Shown here piece by piece: positions 28,785 through 38,562 of a stretch of 64,000 bases of DNA. Every line of letters starts with the position of its first letter. Position 1 is the first letter of the stretch. The notes under the pieces are model-generated. The model worked only from the letters and a program-made list of their open reading frames with translations, did not search any database and was not told the origin of the DNA. The stretch is from Aquibacillus koreensis (GTDB lineage: Bacteria > Bacillota > Bacilli > Bacillales > Amphibacillaceae), in contig NZ_JAOALK010000063.1 in NCBI RefSeq assembly GCF_025154055.1, forward strand, positions 62,001 to 126,000, written 5' to 3'. The position numbers and the translations under genes are program-made.

Positions 28785-28817
28785 AAGTAGTTCATTCCCA
28801 CTAACTGAACTGCTTTC
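28785..28817 (+). terminator. Probable terminator after the MATE-like gene
   Basis: AAGTAGTTCA and TGAACTGCTT pair (one G-U) over an 11-nt loop, followed by a weak T stretch. Confidence 0.5.
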
Positions 28818-29016
28818 ATTTAAATAAACTAAGCTCCGCATAATACCCACACAACTGAACAAGGTTACACTATTCCATATATCAAAAGATTACACCTTTA
28901 CATGCAGTTTTCATTTTATTTACAATTCGCTTAGAATGGTTTACATATTTACATAAGTGGTATATAAATGGAAATTGAACACCTTTATTTTTAATTAAAG
29001 AATAGGAGGAAGCATC

Positions 29017-30915
29017 GTGGACTATGATAGGCGAAATATCCCGCTATATGCGATAGCAGGCGCTTTATTTGGATTAAAAACGTATCTTGTATATCGCTTT
29101 CTTTTTAACATTTCTATAGAGAATATGCTACAAGAGATCATTTTATTTATAAACCCTTTCGCTTCTGCCTTTTTTGTATTTGCTATTAGTGTTTTATTTA
29201 AAAATAAGAAAACCCAGATGGGATTTATTCGGTATTCAGCCTTAGTCGGTACCGTTATTCTCTATTTTAATTTAATATTTTATCGGAATTTTACAGACTT
29301 TATTACAATCCCGGTATTGTTCCAAGGAAGTAATGCTGCTGATTTAGGATCTAGTATTCTAGCACTTATTTATGTCACTGATCTGTTTATTTTTCTAGAT
29401 GTAGCAATTATTTGGTATTTAAGTAAACGTGGAGTCGGTGCTATCGTACCGGAAAATAAAAAAAGAGTGAGAAAAAGGGCATTAATCACAGTCATTTCTC
29501 TACTAATATTAAATCTCGGTTTAGCAGAGATTGAACGTCCTCAATTGCTTCAACGAGCATTTGATCGGGAATATTTAGTGAAAAACATTGGGGTATTTAA
29601 CTTTCACATTTATGATATAGTGCTTCAGTCCAAGACGAAAACCCAACGTGTTTTTGCGAATGGGGAAGAAGTGCCTGAGATTGAGGAATATGTGCAAGAA
29701 AACCAACCGAAAAAAGAGAATTCCAAGTTGTTTGGTGTTGCAGAAGGAAAAAATGTGATTCTTATTTCACTTGAATCCTTTCAAAGCTTTGTCATTAACA
29801 ACAAAGTAAACGGCAAGGAAGTTACTCCTTTTTTAAATGATTTTCTAGAGGATAGTTATTACTTCGATAATTTTTATCATCAGACAGAACAGGGAAAAAC
29901 ATCCGATCACGAATTTATGATCGATAATTCTTTGTACCCATTGCCAAGAGGCGCGGTTTACTTTACACATGGAAACAATGAGTACAATGCTTTACCGAAT
30001 CTATTAGGGGAAAAAGATTATTATTCTACTGTTTTTCATGCAAATAATAAGAGTTTTTGGAATCGAGATGTGATGTACGATAATACTGGGTATGACAAGT
30101 ACTTTGATGAAGAGTCTTATGATATATCAGATGAAAATTCAGTTGGTTGGGGGATGAAAGATAAAGATTTCTTTGAACAATCAATGGAACACTTAGAATC
30201 CCTTCCGCAACCTTTCTATTCACGGTTTATTACGTTAACGAATCACTATCCTTTTGACTTAGATGAAGAAGATGCATCCATTGATCGCTTTGATTCAAGC
30301 TCGAACACCTTAAATAAGTATTTTCAAACGGTTCGTTATACGGATGAAGCACTAGAGCAGTTCATTCAACAATTAAAGCAGTCAGGTATATATGAAGATT
30401 CGATTTTAATTATTATGGGAGATCATTATGGGATAAGTAATTTCCATAATAAAGCAATGTCCCAATATCTAGATAAGGAAACAATTAATGATTATGATCA
30501 TGTCCAACTACAACGTGTACCTTTACTCATTCACATTCCTGGACATGAAGGTGAGACGATATCTGAAGTTGCAGGCCAAATAGATGTAAAACCAACCTTG
30601 TTAAACTTATTAGGTATTGAGATTGAAAAAGATATAGCTTTCGGAACAGATTTGTTTAGTGAAGAAGCACGAAAGGATTTTATCGCTTTACGTGATGGAA
30701 GCTTTATTAGTGAAAAATATATTTACACAAAAGATCAATGCTATGAGCGCGCAACAGGAGAGTTGATTGCTAAAGAAGGTAGTGGCATCTTAGGAACATC
30801 TGACCAAGGCGAAAATAAATGTAAACCAATTAAAGAACAAGTGGAAAATGAATTAAACTATTCAGATAAAATTGTCTACGGGGATTTATTACGTTTTTAT
30901 GATTTTGATTCCTAA
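29017..30915 (+). CDS. LTA synthase family phosphoglycerol transferase
   Basis: A 632-aa membrane enzyme with five N-terminal helices (about 1-170) and an extracellular sulfatase-fold domain. Catalytic features are the metal-binding glutamate in SLESFQ (Glu253), the nucleophile threonine in EQGKTSDHEF (Thr295), FITLTNHYPF (about 405) and MGDHYG (about 468). It polymerises glycerol phosphate from phosphatidylglycerol into lipoteichoic acid or primes it. B. subtilis has four paralogues (LtaS, YfnI, YqgS, YvgJ), and which one this matches is not resolved. GTG start with AGGAGGAAGC 3-9 nt upstream. Monocistronic, with a terminator. Confidence 0.92.
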   Translation: MDYDRRNIPLYAIAGALFGLKTYLVYRFLFNISIENMLQEIILFINPFASAFFVFAISVLFKNKKTQMGFIRYSALVGTVILYFNLIFYRNFTDFITIPVLFQGSNAADLGSSILALIYVTDLFIFLDVAIIWYLSKRGVGAIVPENKKRVRKRALITVISLLILNLGLAEIERPQLLQRAFDREYLVKNIGVFNFHIYDIVLQSKTKTQRVFANGEEVPEIEEYVQENQPKKENSKLFGVAEGKNVILISLESFQSFVINNKVNGKEVTPFLNDFLEDSYYFDNFYHQTEQGKTSDHEFMIDNSLYPLPRGAVYFTHGNNEYNALPNLLGEKDYYSTVFHANNKSFWNRDVMYDNTGYDKYFDEESYDISDENSVGWGMKDKDFFEQSMEHLESLPQPFYSRFITLTNHYPFDLDEEDASIDRFDSSSNTLNKYFQTVRYTDEALEQFIQQLKQSGIYEDSILIIMGDHYGISNFHNKAMSQYLDKETINDYDHVQLQRVPLLIHIPGHEGETISEVAGQIDVKPTLLNLLGIEIEKDIAFGTDLFSEEARKDFIALRDGSFISEKYIYTKDQCYERATGELIAKEGSGILGTSDQGENKCKPIKEQVENELNYSDKIVYGDLLRFYDFDS

Positions 30916-30926
30916 TGGTTGCCATC

Positions 30927-30959
30927 AAAAACCTGAGAGTTCTTCTCTCAGGTTTTTTG
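30927..30959 (+). terminator. Terminator of the LTA synthase gene
   Basis: AAAACCTGAGAG and CTCTCAGGTTTT pair across a 5-nt loop and are followed by T. Confidence 0.92.
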
Positions 30960-31049
30960 TAAGGGAATAATTTTAATTCAGAGTTGATAGAAAATGCGAC
31001 TTAACATTTATTCATTAATTTTCTCATTTTGACCCGTTAAAGATGAGAG

Positions 31050-31245
31050 CTAATACGCCGCTCCGCAAGTGCAATTGGCTCCCTTTCCGAGGAGGAATCA
31101 CGAAAAATCCCAAGCCCCTGATTTTTCTAAGTTCAGATTCCTCTTGCAGGCACGGCTTCAGCTAACTCAGAAGCAAAGTGCGCTTCTGAGTTAGCTGAGG
31201 CCGTGCCCGTGGAAAGCGGAACATTCTTCCGTAGCGGTGGCCTAT
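31050..31245. repeat. Composite three-hairpin repeat element
   Basis: A GC-rich non-coding block with nested inverted repeats. A 26-bp stem with one mismatch (31149-31174 with 31182-31207, 7-nt loop) begins GGCACGGCTTCAGC. A second hairpin pairs GAGGAATC (31092-31099) with GATTCCTC (31136-31143) and, inside it, GAAAAATC with GATTTTTC. Outer GC-rich flanks include CGCTCCGC and GGAAAGCGGAAC. On the minus strand it reads CGCTTTCC-CGGGCACGGC-like, resembling an abundant intergenic repeat class I recall from Bacillaceae genomes. Confidence 0.8.
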
Positions 31246-31426
31246 CACCAATCCCCAAAAAATAAATTAGTTACTGCGGAGTCTATGGATAAGCCGTAAA
31301 TGCGCTTTATTTAGCAACAAATCCGTATATTGCGAGGTTCTTATATCCCACTTGAGGCCAGTGTTTAAGTTTTCTAACAAAAGTATGATAAAGTAGAAAG
31401 AGCGAAATAGAAAGGGATGTTCGATA

Positions 31427-33604
31427 TTGAGTAAAACAGTCGTATTAGCAGAGAAGCCGTCTGTAGCCAGAGATATTGCCAAAGTATTAAACTGTTCCAA
31501 AAAAGGTAATGGCTACTTAGAGGGGTCAAAATATATAGTCACATGGGCGCTGGGTCACCTTGTTACCTTGGCCGACCCAGAAGCGTATGATGATAAATAT
31601 AAAACGTGGAAACTAGAGGATTTGCCGATGCTGCCTCCGAATCTAAAACTAGTGGTTATTAAAAAAACGGGTAAGCAGTTCAGCGCGGTGAAATCTCAAT
31701 TAACCAGAAAAGATGTAAGTGATGTCGTAATCGCAACAGATGCAGGTCGTGAAGGTGAATTAGTAGCTCGTTGGATTATTGAGAAAGCACGGATCAACAA
31801 ACCAGTGAAACGATTATGGATTTCATCTGTTACCGATAAAGCGATTCGTGACGGATTTAAAAATTTAAAACCTGGAAAGCATTACGAAAATCTATATGCA
31901 TCAGCCGTGGCAAGATCTGAAGCTGACTGGTACGTCGGCCTTAATGCAACGCGTGCGCTAACAACAAAGTTTAATGCACAGCTTTCAAGTGGTCGTGTGC
32001 AAACACCGACACTTGCGATGATTGCAAAACGAGAAGAAGAAATTAAACAGTTTAAGCCAAGAGATTTTTACGGCATCCAAGCCAAAACAAACAAAGGTTT
32101 TACACTAACATGGCAAAACGATAAAAAGGAAACACGTTTATTTTCAAAAGAAAAAGCAACAAGCCTCGTAGATGAGTTGAAAAATATGCCAGCAACTGTA
32201 GTGCATATTGATAAAAAATATAAGAAAAGCTACGCACCTCAATTATACGATTTAACCGAGTTGCAAAGAGAAGCGAATAAGGTGTTTGGGTATTCAGGGA
32301 AACAAACGTTATCAATCATGCAAAAGTTGTATGAACAACATAAGGTATTGACCTATCCAAGGACCGATTCGAGATATATTTCCACGGATATTGTTCCTAC
32401 GTTAAAAGATCGTTTGCATGCTTGCGGTGTCGATCAGTATGCTAGTTTTGCAACAAAAATTGCCCAAAGTCCGATAAAAGCAAACAAAGCATTTGTTGAT
32501 GATACGAAAGTGTCCGATCACCATGCAATTATTCCTACTGAACAATCGGTCATCTTATCTGATTTAGATGATAAAGAACGCAAAATCTATGATCTAGTTG
32601 TAAAACGATTCTTAGCAGTTTTATCACCCGCGTTTGAATATGAACAGACTACAATCATCGCAAACATTGGAAAAGAAACCTTTACTGCCAGAGGTAAAAA
32701 TATAAAGAAACAGGGATGGAAAGCTATTTATAACAATCGTTTTGATGATGATCAAGATGATAATGACCAAACATTACCGAACCTCAATAAAGGTGATAAG
32801 TTAACTGATCTAAAGCTAAAGCTAACAAATGGCCAAACCCAACCACCAGAACGTTTCACGGAAGGTAGTTTGCTACAGGCGATGGAAAACCCAGTTAAAT
32901 TCATGGACCAACAAGACAAGCACCTTACCAAAACAATGTCACAAACGGGTGGTCTAGGAACAGTTGCCACTCGAGCAGACATTATAGAAAAACTATTTAA
33001 TACTTTTTACATGGAAAAAAGAGGGAAGTACCTTTACTTAACTTCAAAAGGAAAGCAGCTGTTAGAGCTTGTTCCAGAAGAATTAAGATCGCCGGCTTTG
33101 ACAGCTGAGTGGGAGCAAAAACTAGCGGCAATCTCCAATGGCAAGTTAAAGAAGGAAAGCTTTCTTAAAGAAATAAAAGGATACACGATGACGGTTGTCC
33201 AAGATATTAAGGGCAGCGATGTTACCTTTAAACATGATAATATTACGGGAACTAAGTGTCCGGAATGTGGAAAGCATATGTTAGAAGTGAACGGTAAAAA
33301 AGGACGTATGCTTGTTTGCCAGGATCGATCTTGTGGAGAAAAGAAAAATATTGCGAAGAAAACCAATGCACGTTGTCCAAATTGTCATAAGAAGTTGGAA
33401 TTACGTGGCGAAGGAGAAGGTCAAACCTTTACATGTAGTTGTGGACATCGCGAAAAGCTATCAACTTTCAATAAACGGAAACAAAAAGAAAAGCACAACA
33501 AAGCTTCCAAGCATGATGTGAATAAATACCTTAAGAAACAGGACAAGGAAGAATTTACTAACCCTGCTTTGGCAGAAGCACTGGCTAAATTGAAAAATAA
33601 ATAA
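31427..33604 (+). CDS. topB: DNA topoisomerase III
   Basis: A 725-aa type IA topoisomerase that passes single strands and decatenates DNA, often partnering with RecQ (a recQ lies at 60559). It has the TOPRIM start TVVLAEKPSVARDIA, DAGREGELVAR (about 104-114) and the active-site tyrosine in TYPRTDSRYIS (Tyr310). The C-terminus has a CPECGKHM zinc motif, CPNCHKK, a third partial ribbon and a basic tail. Length equals B. subtilis TopB (727 aa). TTG start with AAAGGGATG upstream. Single gene with terminator. Confidence 0.96.
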   Translation: MSKTVVLAEKPSVARDIAKVLNCSKKGNGYLEGSKYIVTWALGHLVTLADPEAYDDKYKTWKLEDLPMLPPNLKLVVIKKTGKQFSAVKSQLTRKDVSDVVIATDAGREGELVARWIIEKARINKPVKRLWISSVTDKAIRDGFKNLKPGKHYENLYASAVARSEADWYVGLNATRALTTKFNAQLSSGRVQTPTLAMIAKREEEIKQFKPRDFYGIQAKTNKGFTLTWQNDKKETRLFSKEKATSLVDELKNMPATVVHIDKKYKKSYAPQLYDLTELQREANKVFGYSGKQTLSIMQKLYEQHKVLTYPRTDSRYISTDIVPTLKDRLHACGVDQYASFATKIAQSPIKANKAFVDDTKVSDHHAIIPTEQSVILSDLDDKERKIYDLVVKRFLAVLSPAFEYEQTTIIANIGKETFTARGKNIKKQGWKAIYNNRFDDDQDDNDQTLPNLNKGDKLTDLKLKLTNGQTQPPERFTEGSLLQAMENPVKFMDQQDKHLTKTMSQTGGLGTVATRADIIEKLFNTFYMEKRGKYLYLTSKGKQLLELVPEELRSPALTAEWEQKLAAISNGKLKKESFLKEIKGYTMTVVQDIKGSDVTFKHDNITGTKCPECGKHMLEVNGKKGRMLVCQDRSCGEKKNIAKKTNARCPNCHKKLELRGEGEGQTFTCSCGHREKLSTFNKRKQKEKHNKASKHDVNKYLKKQDKEEFTNPALAEALAKLKNK

Positions 33605-33614
33605 GGCTACTTCT

Positions 33615-33653
33615 AACACCCTTATTCTACGTTATGAATAGGGGTGTTTTTAT
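33615..33653 (+). terminator. Terminator of topB
   Basis: AACACCC-TATTC and GAATA-GGGGTGTT pair with an internal mismatch, followed by TTTTTATTT. Confidence 0.85.
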
Positions 33654-33902
33654 TTCCATATCCATATAAATTTCTAGAATATATGCTAAAAATATTTCGA
33701 ATAATAAAAATACTATACTTAAAGATACCTTGCCATTATCCATCGTATATAATATAGTTAAAACAGTTAAGAAGTTGAATTTTTTCTTTTTTTTTACATT
33801 TATGATTCCAATTTGACATACAAAATAGCAGAATACACTTTTATGTCGTCGAATAAGTTCTTTATTAAGTGAAGGGTTTTTTGTTGGTAAGGGGGAATGA
33901 GA

Positions 33903-34484
33903 TTGAGAAATAAAAAGGTTTACCTTTTGTTTTCAGATACTGGATCATTACTTACAAAATGTATCAATCTATATACAAAAACAACATTGAATCATGCTTC
34001 CATCGCATTTGATTTAGAGCTTACAGAAGTATATAGCTTTGGCAGAAAACGTCCGCACAATCCTTTTATTGGTGGATTTGTAAGGGAGAATTTGCAGACA
34101 AAAATTTTCCACAAAGCGAGATGCGCGGTGTATAGCTTCACAATAACCGAGGCAGATTACGACCAGATGCTCTACAGAATTAAAGAAATGGAAAAACATA
34201 GGCATGAGTATCGCTATAATTTTATAGGATTGTTTGGGGTAGCACTAAATAAAGAGTTAGAAAGAAAGAATGCATATTTCTGTTCTCAATTTATTGCGAC
34301 AATCCTTAGTGAATGTGGGATCTATCAAAATAGTAAACCGTCCTGCCTGACCAAACCGCAAGACCTTATGGATTGGCACCAACTCCAATTGGTGTATCAA
34401 GGTGAATTAAGCAAATATCCATTTTTATCTCATGAAGAAAGCACTAATAAAATTATTCAAAGTTATGAAAAGGTAGTTGGCTAA
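33903..34484 (+). CDS. Permuted papain-like (YiiX/NlpC-P60 superfamily) protein
   Basis: A 193-aa protein with the permuted NlpC/P60-like order: histidine block LNHASIAFD (about 29-37) before the cysteine block NAYFCSQFIATILSECG (about 123-139). No signal peptide is seen. The TTG at 33903 is preferred because AAGGGGGA is then 6 nt away; the ATG at 33897 abuts that site. It resembles the protein at 1858 in fold order but not in sequence. Substrate and role are unknown; enzymes of this fold cleave or transfer amide or acyl bonds. Confidence 0.7.
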   Translation: MRNKKVYLLFSDTGSLLTKCINLYTKTTLNHASIAFDLELTEVYSFGRKRPHNPFIGGFVRENLQTKIFHKARCAVYSFTITEADYDQMLYRIKEMEKHRHEYRYNFIGLFGVALNKELERKNAYFCSQFIATILSECGIYQNSKPSCLTKPQDLMDWHQLQLVYQGELSKYPFLSHEESTNKIIQSYEKVVG

Positions 34485-34514
34485 ACTTGGCATATTGCAT
34501 GCCGAGTTTTTTTT
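34483..34514 (+). terminator. Terminator after the papain-like gene
   Basis: AAACTTGGCAT and ATGCCGAGTTT form an 11-bp stem (one G-U), followed by a T run; the left arm includes the last base of the stop codon. Confidence 0.88.
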
Positions 34515-34535
34515 GTGTCTAAAAAAGTAATTGAA

Positions 34536-34716
34536 TGGACATTTTTTCCGCTATCTTAGTAATTTCTTAGTGATCCAGCCTTCTGGCGGACATTTTTTCC
34601 GTTATTTCATAGATTACGTAAGAAGAATGCATCATAGTGAAGAAATAGCGGAAAAAATGTCCTCGAGAAGTTTCAAAATGATCATTTTAGCAAACATAGC
34701 GGAAAAAATGTCCGCT
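34536..34716 (+). repeat. 180-bp palindromic repeat element, copy 2
   Basis: Cores GGACATTTTTTCCG at 34537 and 34588 (51 bp apart), then CGGAAAAAATGTCC ending at 34662 and 34713 (51 bp apart). Spacers match copy 3 at 62942 (GTAATTTCTTAGT, ACGTAAGAA, AAAATGAT). Confidence 0.92.
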
Positions 34717-34800
34717 TAGCATGGCCATTGTCGCCAGTTCTTGATGTTTAAGTTACATCGCACTTTATACAAATCCCCCAATAAACAACCGCACTAAACC

Positions 34801-34840
34801 AAGACCTACACCAAGATAAGCCTCAGGTCTTAGTCTAAAA
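34801..34840 (+). promoter_or_regulatory. Candidate LiaR operator upstream of liaI
   Basis: AAGACCT (34801-34807) and AGGTCTT (34825-34831) form a 7-bp inverted repeat about 80-110 bp before liaI, continuing as AGTCTAAAA. LiaR activates this operon in B. subtilis from a site upstream of the promoter. Assigning this repeat to LiaR is inference from position. Confidence 0.4.
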
Positions 34841-34909
34841 TATAGCGCTAGCCTGTTAATCGGAAACCGGATAAATATTATGATTGTATCAAGAAAGGAG
34901 GGAGTGAAA

Positions 34910-35227
34910 ATGAAAACATTCCTACTCGTTGCACTAGCAGTAGTTGCCGGGATTATTATCCTAGCTAATCTAGGCCCCATGATTCTACTGGCAGTCAGCA
35001 TTATTGTATCGTACTATGCGGTGAAAAAATTTATCTTGACGGATTCAGTGGTAGAAAAGATCCTTTGGGGATTCGTAATCCTAATCGGTATATCTTTGTC
35101 ACTATCAAATGTACCAGCGTTAATCGGTGTTGCTTCCTTCGTCATTTTGTACTATGCGTACAAGAAATGGAAAGAGGACAGAAAAGAGCATTACTCGGAA
35201 GATGAATTCCTAATGACGAATAAGTAA
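34910..35227 (+). CDS. liaI: LiaI-like small membrane protein
   Basis: A 105-aa protein with three or four hydrophobic helices (residues 3-35, 50-80) and a charged C-terminus (KKWKEDRKEHYSEDEF). ATG at 34910 has AAAGGAGGGAGTG upstream. Position directly before a PspA homologue and the LiaFSR genes identifies it as the LiaI membrane anchor that recruits LiaH; the sequence alone would not. The inducible liaIH pair protects the envelope against cell-wall antibiotics in Bacilli. Confidence 0.7.
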   Translation: MKTFLLVALAVVAGIIILANLGPMILLAVSIIVSYYAVKKFILTDSVVEKILWGFVILIGISLSLSNVPALIGVASFVILYYAYKKWKEDRKEHYSEDEFLMTNK

Positions 35228-35240
35228 CCCCCAACTAGAT

Positions 35241-35375
35241 TTTGTATGAGACTCGAAAACATCTTCCAATCCGATGACATGCATAAAGACAAGAATAACT
35301 TTATGCATGTCATCGGGTTGGACCTTCATCAAAAGGAAGGGTGAATCAACACTTCAGGAGCAAAACTCATACAAC
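35241..35375 (+). other. Large structured RNA element between liaI and liaH
   Basis: An outer stem TTGTATGAG (35242-35250) with CTCATACAA (35366-35374) encloses a strong 23-bp hairpin: CCGATGACATGCATAAAG (35271-35288) with CTTTATGCATGTCATCGG, plus flanking CCAAT/GTTGG pairs. No T run follows, so it is not a simple terminator. Position suggests a processing or stability element that sets the liaH:liaI ratio. Confidence 0.75.
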
Positions 35376-35425
35376 GTATATATCGATTTCAACCTAAAAA
35401 TAATCATAATAAAGGAGTAATAACA

Positions 35426-36055
35426 ATGGCAAATTTATTTACTAGAATCAAAGACACGGTTGTAGCAGATTTTCATGGCGTATTAGATCAGAAAGAGCAG
35501 AAGAACCCAATTACACACCTGAATCAATATGTACGTGAGTGTGAAAATGAAGTGAAGAAAATGAAGTTCTTAGTAGAAAAACAATACACAATGAAACAAG
35601 AGTTTACCCGTGAGTTAAATCAAGCGAGAGTGATGTTAGAAAAACGTACGCGTCAAGCTAAACTAGCATTAGAAGCAAATGAGCAAGAGTTGCATGAACA
35701 AGCGATGGAAGAAGTAAAGCATTATGAAACACGAGTAGAACAGTTAACAGATTTAAACGATAAAACGGTAAATGACCTTGAAACGCTAGAATCGAAATAT
35801 GTGCAAATGCGTCATAAGTTAAAAGACCTTTACGTAAAGCGCCTGGAATTAAGATCCAGAGAGAATGTAGCAAGAGCGCACAATGGTATGAATAAAGTCT
35901 TGCAAACGGATTTAGTAGAAAAGAGTGTTTCTAAGTTTGCTGAAATGGTAAGCTACATTGAAAGATTAGAAACACAAGTGAAGACAGATTACCGTTTGCA
36001 TACCTTAGATGCAAGGCTTGCTGGACTAGAAAAAAGTGTAGCTACTGCCAAATAA
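35426..36055 (+). CDS. liaH: PspA/IM30 family protein LiaH
   Basis: A 209-aa almost wholly helical coiled-coil protein of the PspA/IM30 family, starting MANLFTRIKDTVVADFHGVLD. These proteins form large rings that bind and stabilise damaged membranes. Long heptad stretches run from about residue 25 to 155. AAAGGAGT precedes the ATG. It lies between liaI and liaF as in the lia stress locus, and it is separated from liaI by the hairpin region. Confidence 0.92.
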   Translation: MANLFTRIKDTVVADFHGVLDQKEQKNPITHLNQYVRECENEVKKMKFLVEKQYTMKQEFTRELNQARVMLEKRTRQAKLALEANEQELHEQAMEEVKHYETRVEQLTDLNDKTVNDLETLESKYVQMRHKLKDLYVKRLELRSRENVARAHNGMNKVLQTDLVEKSVSKFAEMVSYIERLETQVKTDYRLHTLDARLAGLEKSVATAK

Positions 36056-36075
36056 TATGGTAATCTTAAGGGGTA

Positions 36076-36108
36076 GGGGTCAAAGGCGATGATAGTCGCT
36101 TTTGGTCC
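36076..36108 (+). other. Hairpin between liaH and liaF
   Basis: GGTCAAAGGCGA and TCGCTTTTGGTCC pair across a 6-nt loop. T residues are inside the stem rather than after it, so it is more likely an mRNA barrier than a full terminator, allowing lower expression of liaFSR than of liaIH. Confidence 0.5.
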
Positions 36109-36150
36109 TTCGTCCTACTAAATCTATTAAGAAAAAAGAGGAGACCGATT

Positions 36151-36876
36151 ATGAGTAAAAATAAGATGGACATCGTGGATATTTTTCTAGTGGTAACTGT
36201 AATTTTATTTTTATTTGAATTTATATTTATTGCAAAAGGACTCCTTATCTTTTCTGCGATCGGGGCGGCGTTATTATATTTTGGTAAGCAGTCCTATTAC
36301 AGGCCGCGCGGAAAAGCGATGTTTTGGATTGGAGTTTTCATACTAGCGCTATCCATTATGAATACACTTGCATTTAAATTTTTACTCGTATCGATCGTCG
36401 TCTTCTTTTTATATAAATGGTATAAAGCGAACAAGGAAGCCTCTTACTATCAACCAGATTTTGAAGTGAAAGAGGATCTACAAGCATCTTTACATTCCAA
36501 AAAAAGATTGTTTGCTAATAAATGGTTTGGAAGACAGTCTACGCAACAACGTGCTTATGAATGGCAAGATGTTAACATTCAAAATGCGATTGGAGACACC
36601 ATTATTGACCTAACCTATACGGTTATACCAAAAGAGGAAGCAGTTATTATTGTCCGCAGTATCGTCGGGAATGTGCGTATTATCGTCCCTTATGATGTGG
36701 AAGTATCTGTAAATCACTCCGTGTTAGTCGGCTCCATCGAAGTACTTGACCATGTGATTGAAAATACGTGGAACCAAGTTATTCATTTAGAATCGCCTGA
36801 TTATCAATCATCCAAACAGAAAGTAAAGCTATTCACCTCTACCCTAACTGGAAAGCTTGAGGTGAAAAGAGGATGA
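36151..36876 (+). CDS. liaF: LiaF, inhibitor of LiaS
   Basis: A 241-aa protein with four N-terminal membrane helices (about 8-90) and a soluble C-terminal DUF2154 beta domain (AIGDTIIDLTYTVIPKEEAVIIVRS and on; split about 148-172; GNVRIIVPYDVEVSVNHS). In Bacilli LiaF keeps the LiaS kinase off until envelope stress. It overlaps liaS by 4 nt. AGGAGACC precedes the ATG. Confidence 0.92.
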   Translation: MSKNKMDIVDIFLVVTVILFLFEFIFIAKGLLIFSAIGAALLYFGKQSYYRPRGKAMFWIGVFILALSIMNTLAFKFLLVSIVVFFLYKWYKANKEASYYQPDFEVKEDLQASLHSKKRLFANKWFGRQSTQQRAYEWQDVNIQNAIGDTIIDLTYTVIPKEEAVIIVRSIVGNVRIIVPYDVEVSVNHSVLVGSIEVLDHVIENTWNQVIHLESPDYQSSKQKVKLFTSTLTGKLEVKRG

Positions 36877-37925
36877 ATGGAATCTTTCGGCGCTCTCTTT
36901 TTGCAAGTTTATTTACCCTCTTTATATTTATGTTACTCAACATGGTTGTTGTATTTACCTTGTTTCCCTTCAACCATTGGAGGGAGTTATGGTATAGAAA
37001 ACTTTTTGAAGTCCCGTTTGTCATCATTATCTTAATCATAACGGTACTTTTTGCAGTAATGATTGGTATATTCATTAGTCTCTATTGGAAAAAACAACTC
37101 CAGATTATAGAAGAAGCTGTTCGAACGTTAGAGCAAGGGACGAATGCCAAACTAGAAGGACCCATAGCAACGAATCCAGAACTTCTTCCTATTTTTAATA
37201 AGTTAAAACGCGTAAAGGACTATATACTTGAACAAACCAAACGTAGCCAAAATCTAATAAGTGAACGTGTGAAGAATCAAGAAGAAGAGATTGAAAAGGT
37301 AGTATCGCAAGAACGAAATCGCTTGGCGAGAGAGCTTCATGATTCCGTAAGTCAGGAACTTTTTGCAGCCTCGATGATGGTTTCTGCCATTAACGAAATG
37401 CTACCCAATCAAAGTGATATAACTGCAAAGCAATTAAAACAAGTAGAAACGATGATCCAGCAAGCTCAATTAGAAATGAGAGCTTTACTACTTCACCTAC
37501 GACCAGTCCCACTAAAAGATAAAACACTAAAAGAAGGCATGAAGCAGTTACTCGGGGAGTTAAAACAAAAGGTTCCAATAGAAGTTCAATGGGAGATTGA
37601 ACAAGTATCCTTAAGTCGAGGTGTGGAGGACCATTTGTTCCGAATATTACAGGAATCTGTATCGAATACACTAAGACACTCCAAAGCACATAGCCTTGAT
37701 ATTTTACTCATGCAAAGAGACAACTTTGTTATCTTACGTGTTGCAGATGATGGAGTTGGATTTGAAGTAGAAGAACATCAAGCTAGTTCTTATGGACTTT
37801 CCAACATGAAAGAAAGAGCGGCAGAGATCGGTGCGACGTTAAGAATTATTAGTGTGCCAAACAAAGGTACGCGGCTTGAAGTACGAGTTCCAATTATAGA
37901 TGCGGAGGATGAAGCGCATGATTAG
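36873..37925 (+). CDS. liaS: Sensor histidine kinase LiaS
   Basis: A 350-aa NarL-type kinase. Two N-terminal helices (about 10-30, 45-70) flank a short extracytoplasmic loop, typical of intramembrane sensing. A HAMP-like segment follows, then the HisKA_3 site RELHDSVSQ with phospho-acceptor His156 and the HATPase_c domain ([13 protein letters not shown] about 253; DDGVGF about 291; GLSNMKERA). It phosphorylates LiaR. The gene overlaps liaF by 4 nt and liaR by 8 nt. Confidence 0.94.
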   Translation: MNGIFRRSLFASLFTLFIFMLLNMVVVFTLFPFNHWRELWYRKLFEVPFVIIILIITVLFAVMIGIFISLYWKKQLQIIEEAVRTLEQGTNAKLEGPIATNPELLPIFNKLKRVKDYILEQTKRSQNLISERVKNQEEEIEKVVSQERNRLARELHDSVSQELFAASMMVSAINEMLPNQSDITAKQLKQVETMIQQAQLEMRALLLHLRPVPLKDKTLKEGMKQLLGELKQKVPIEVQWEIEQVSLSRGVEDHLFRILQESVSNTLRHSKAHSLDILLMQRDNFVILRVADDGVGFEVEEHQASSYGLSNMKERAAEIGATLRIISVPNKGTRLEVRVPIIDAEDEAHD

Positions 37926-38553
37926 AGTATTGTTTGTTGATGATCATGAAATGGTTCGGATTGGTGTAAGTTCTTTTTTATCTACCCAGCCTGATATTGA
38001 TGTAATCGCAGAGGCGGAAAATGGGAAAAAGGCAGTGGAATTGGCATTGGATTTACGTCCAGATGTTATTTTAATGGATTTAGTAATGGATGAAATGGAT
38101 GGTATTGAAGCAACGAAACAAATCATTCAATCCTGGCCAGAAGCAAAGGTACTCATCGTGACAAGCTTTATTGATGATGAAAAAGTGTACCCAGCATTAG
38201 AGGCTGGAGCTACAAGTTATATTTTAAAAACATCCAAAGCAAGCGTAATTGCGAATGCTATTCGTGATACCTATAATGGGGAATCCGTATTTGAAGCGGA
38301 AGTAACCAACAAAGTTATATCACAAATGCGAAAGCGAAAAGTGACAGAATTACACGAAACGCTAACAACACGTGAAATGGAAATTTTATTATTAATTGCA
38401 GACGGTAAAACGAACCAAGATATTGCAGATGAATTGTTTATCGCATTAAAAACGACAAAAGTACATGTGAGTAATATCCTCAGTAAATTAGAGGTGCAAG
38501 ATCGAACCCAAGCAGCGATCTATGCATATAAGCATGGGTTGGTGGAGAGTTAG
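37918..38553 (+). CDS. liaR: Response regulator LiaR
   Basis: A 211-aa NarL-family regulator. Receiver domain with acidic pocket DD (about 8-9), phospho-acceptor Asp54 ([13 protein letters not shown]) and Lys near 104. The C-terminal LuxR helix-turn-helix has [19 protein letters not shown] (about 145-163) and [17 protein letters not shown] at 37918 has GGAGG 9 nt upstream; the longer frame from 37900 contains that ribosome site and is less likely. It should activate liaIH. Confidence 0.95.
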   Translation: MIRVLFVDDHEMVRIGVSSFLSTQPDIDVIAEAENGKKAVELALDLRPDVILMDLVMDEMDGIEATKQIIQSWPEAKVLIVTSFIDDEKVYPALEAGATSYILKTSKASVIANAIRDTYNGESVFEAEVTNKVISQMRKRKVTELHETLTTREMEILLLIADGKTNQDIADELFIALKTTKVHVSNILSKLEVQDRTQAAIYAYKHGLVES

Positions 38554-38562
38554 GATTTTACA

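Noticed and set aside
34765-35001. 78-codon minus-strand ORF
   Set aside because: Antisense to liaI and its leader; no ribosome site.
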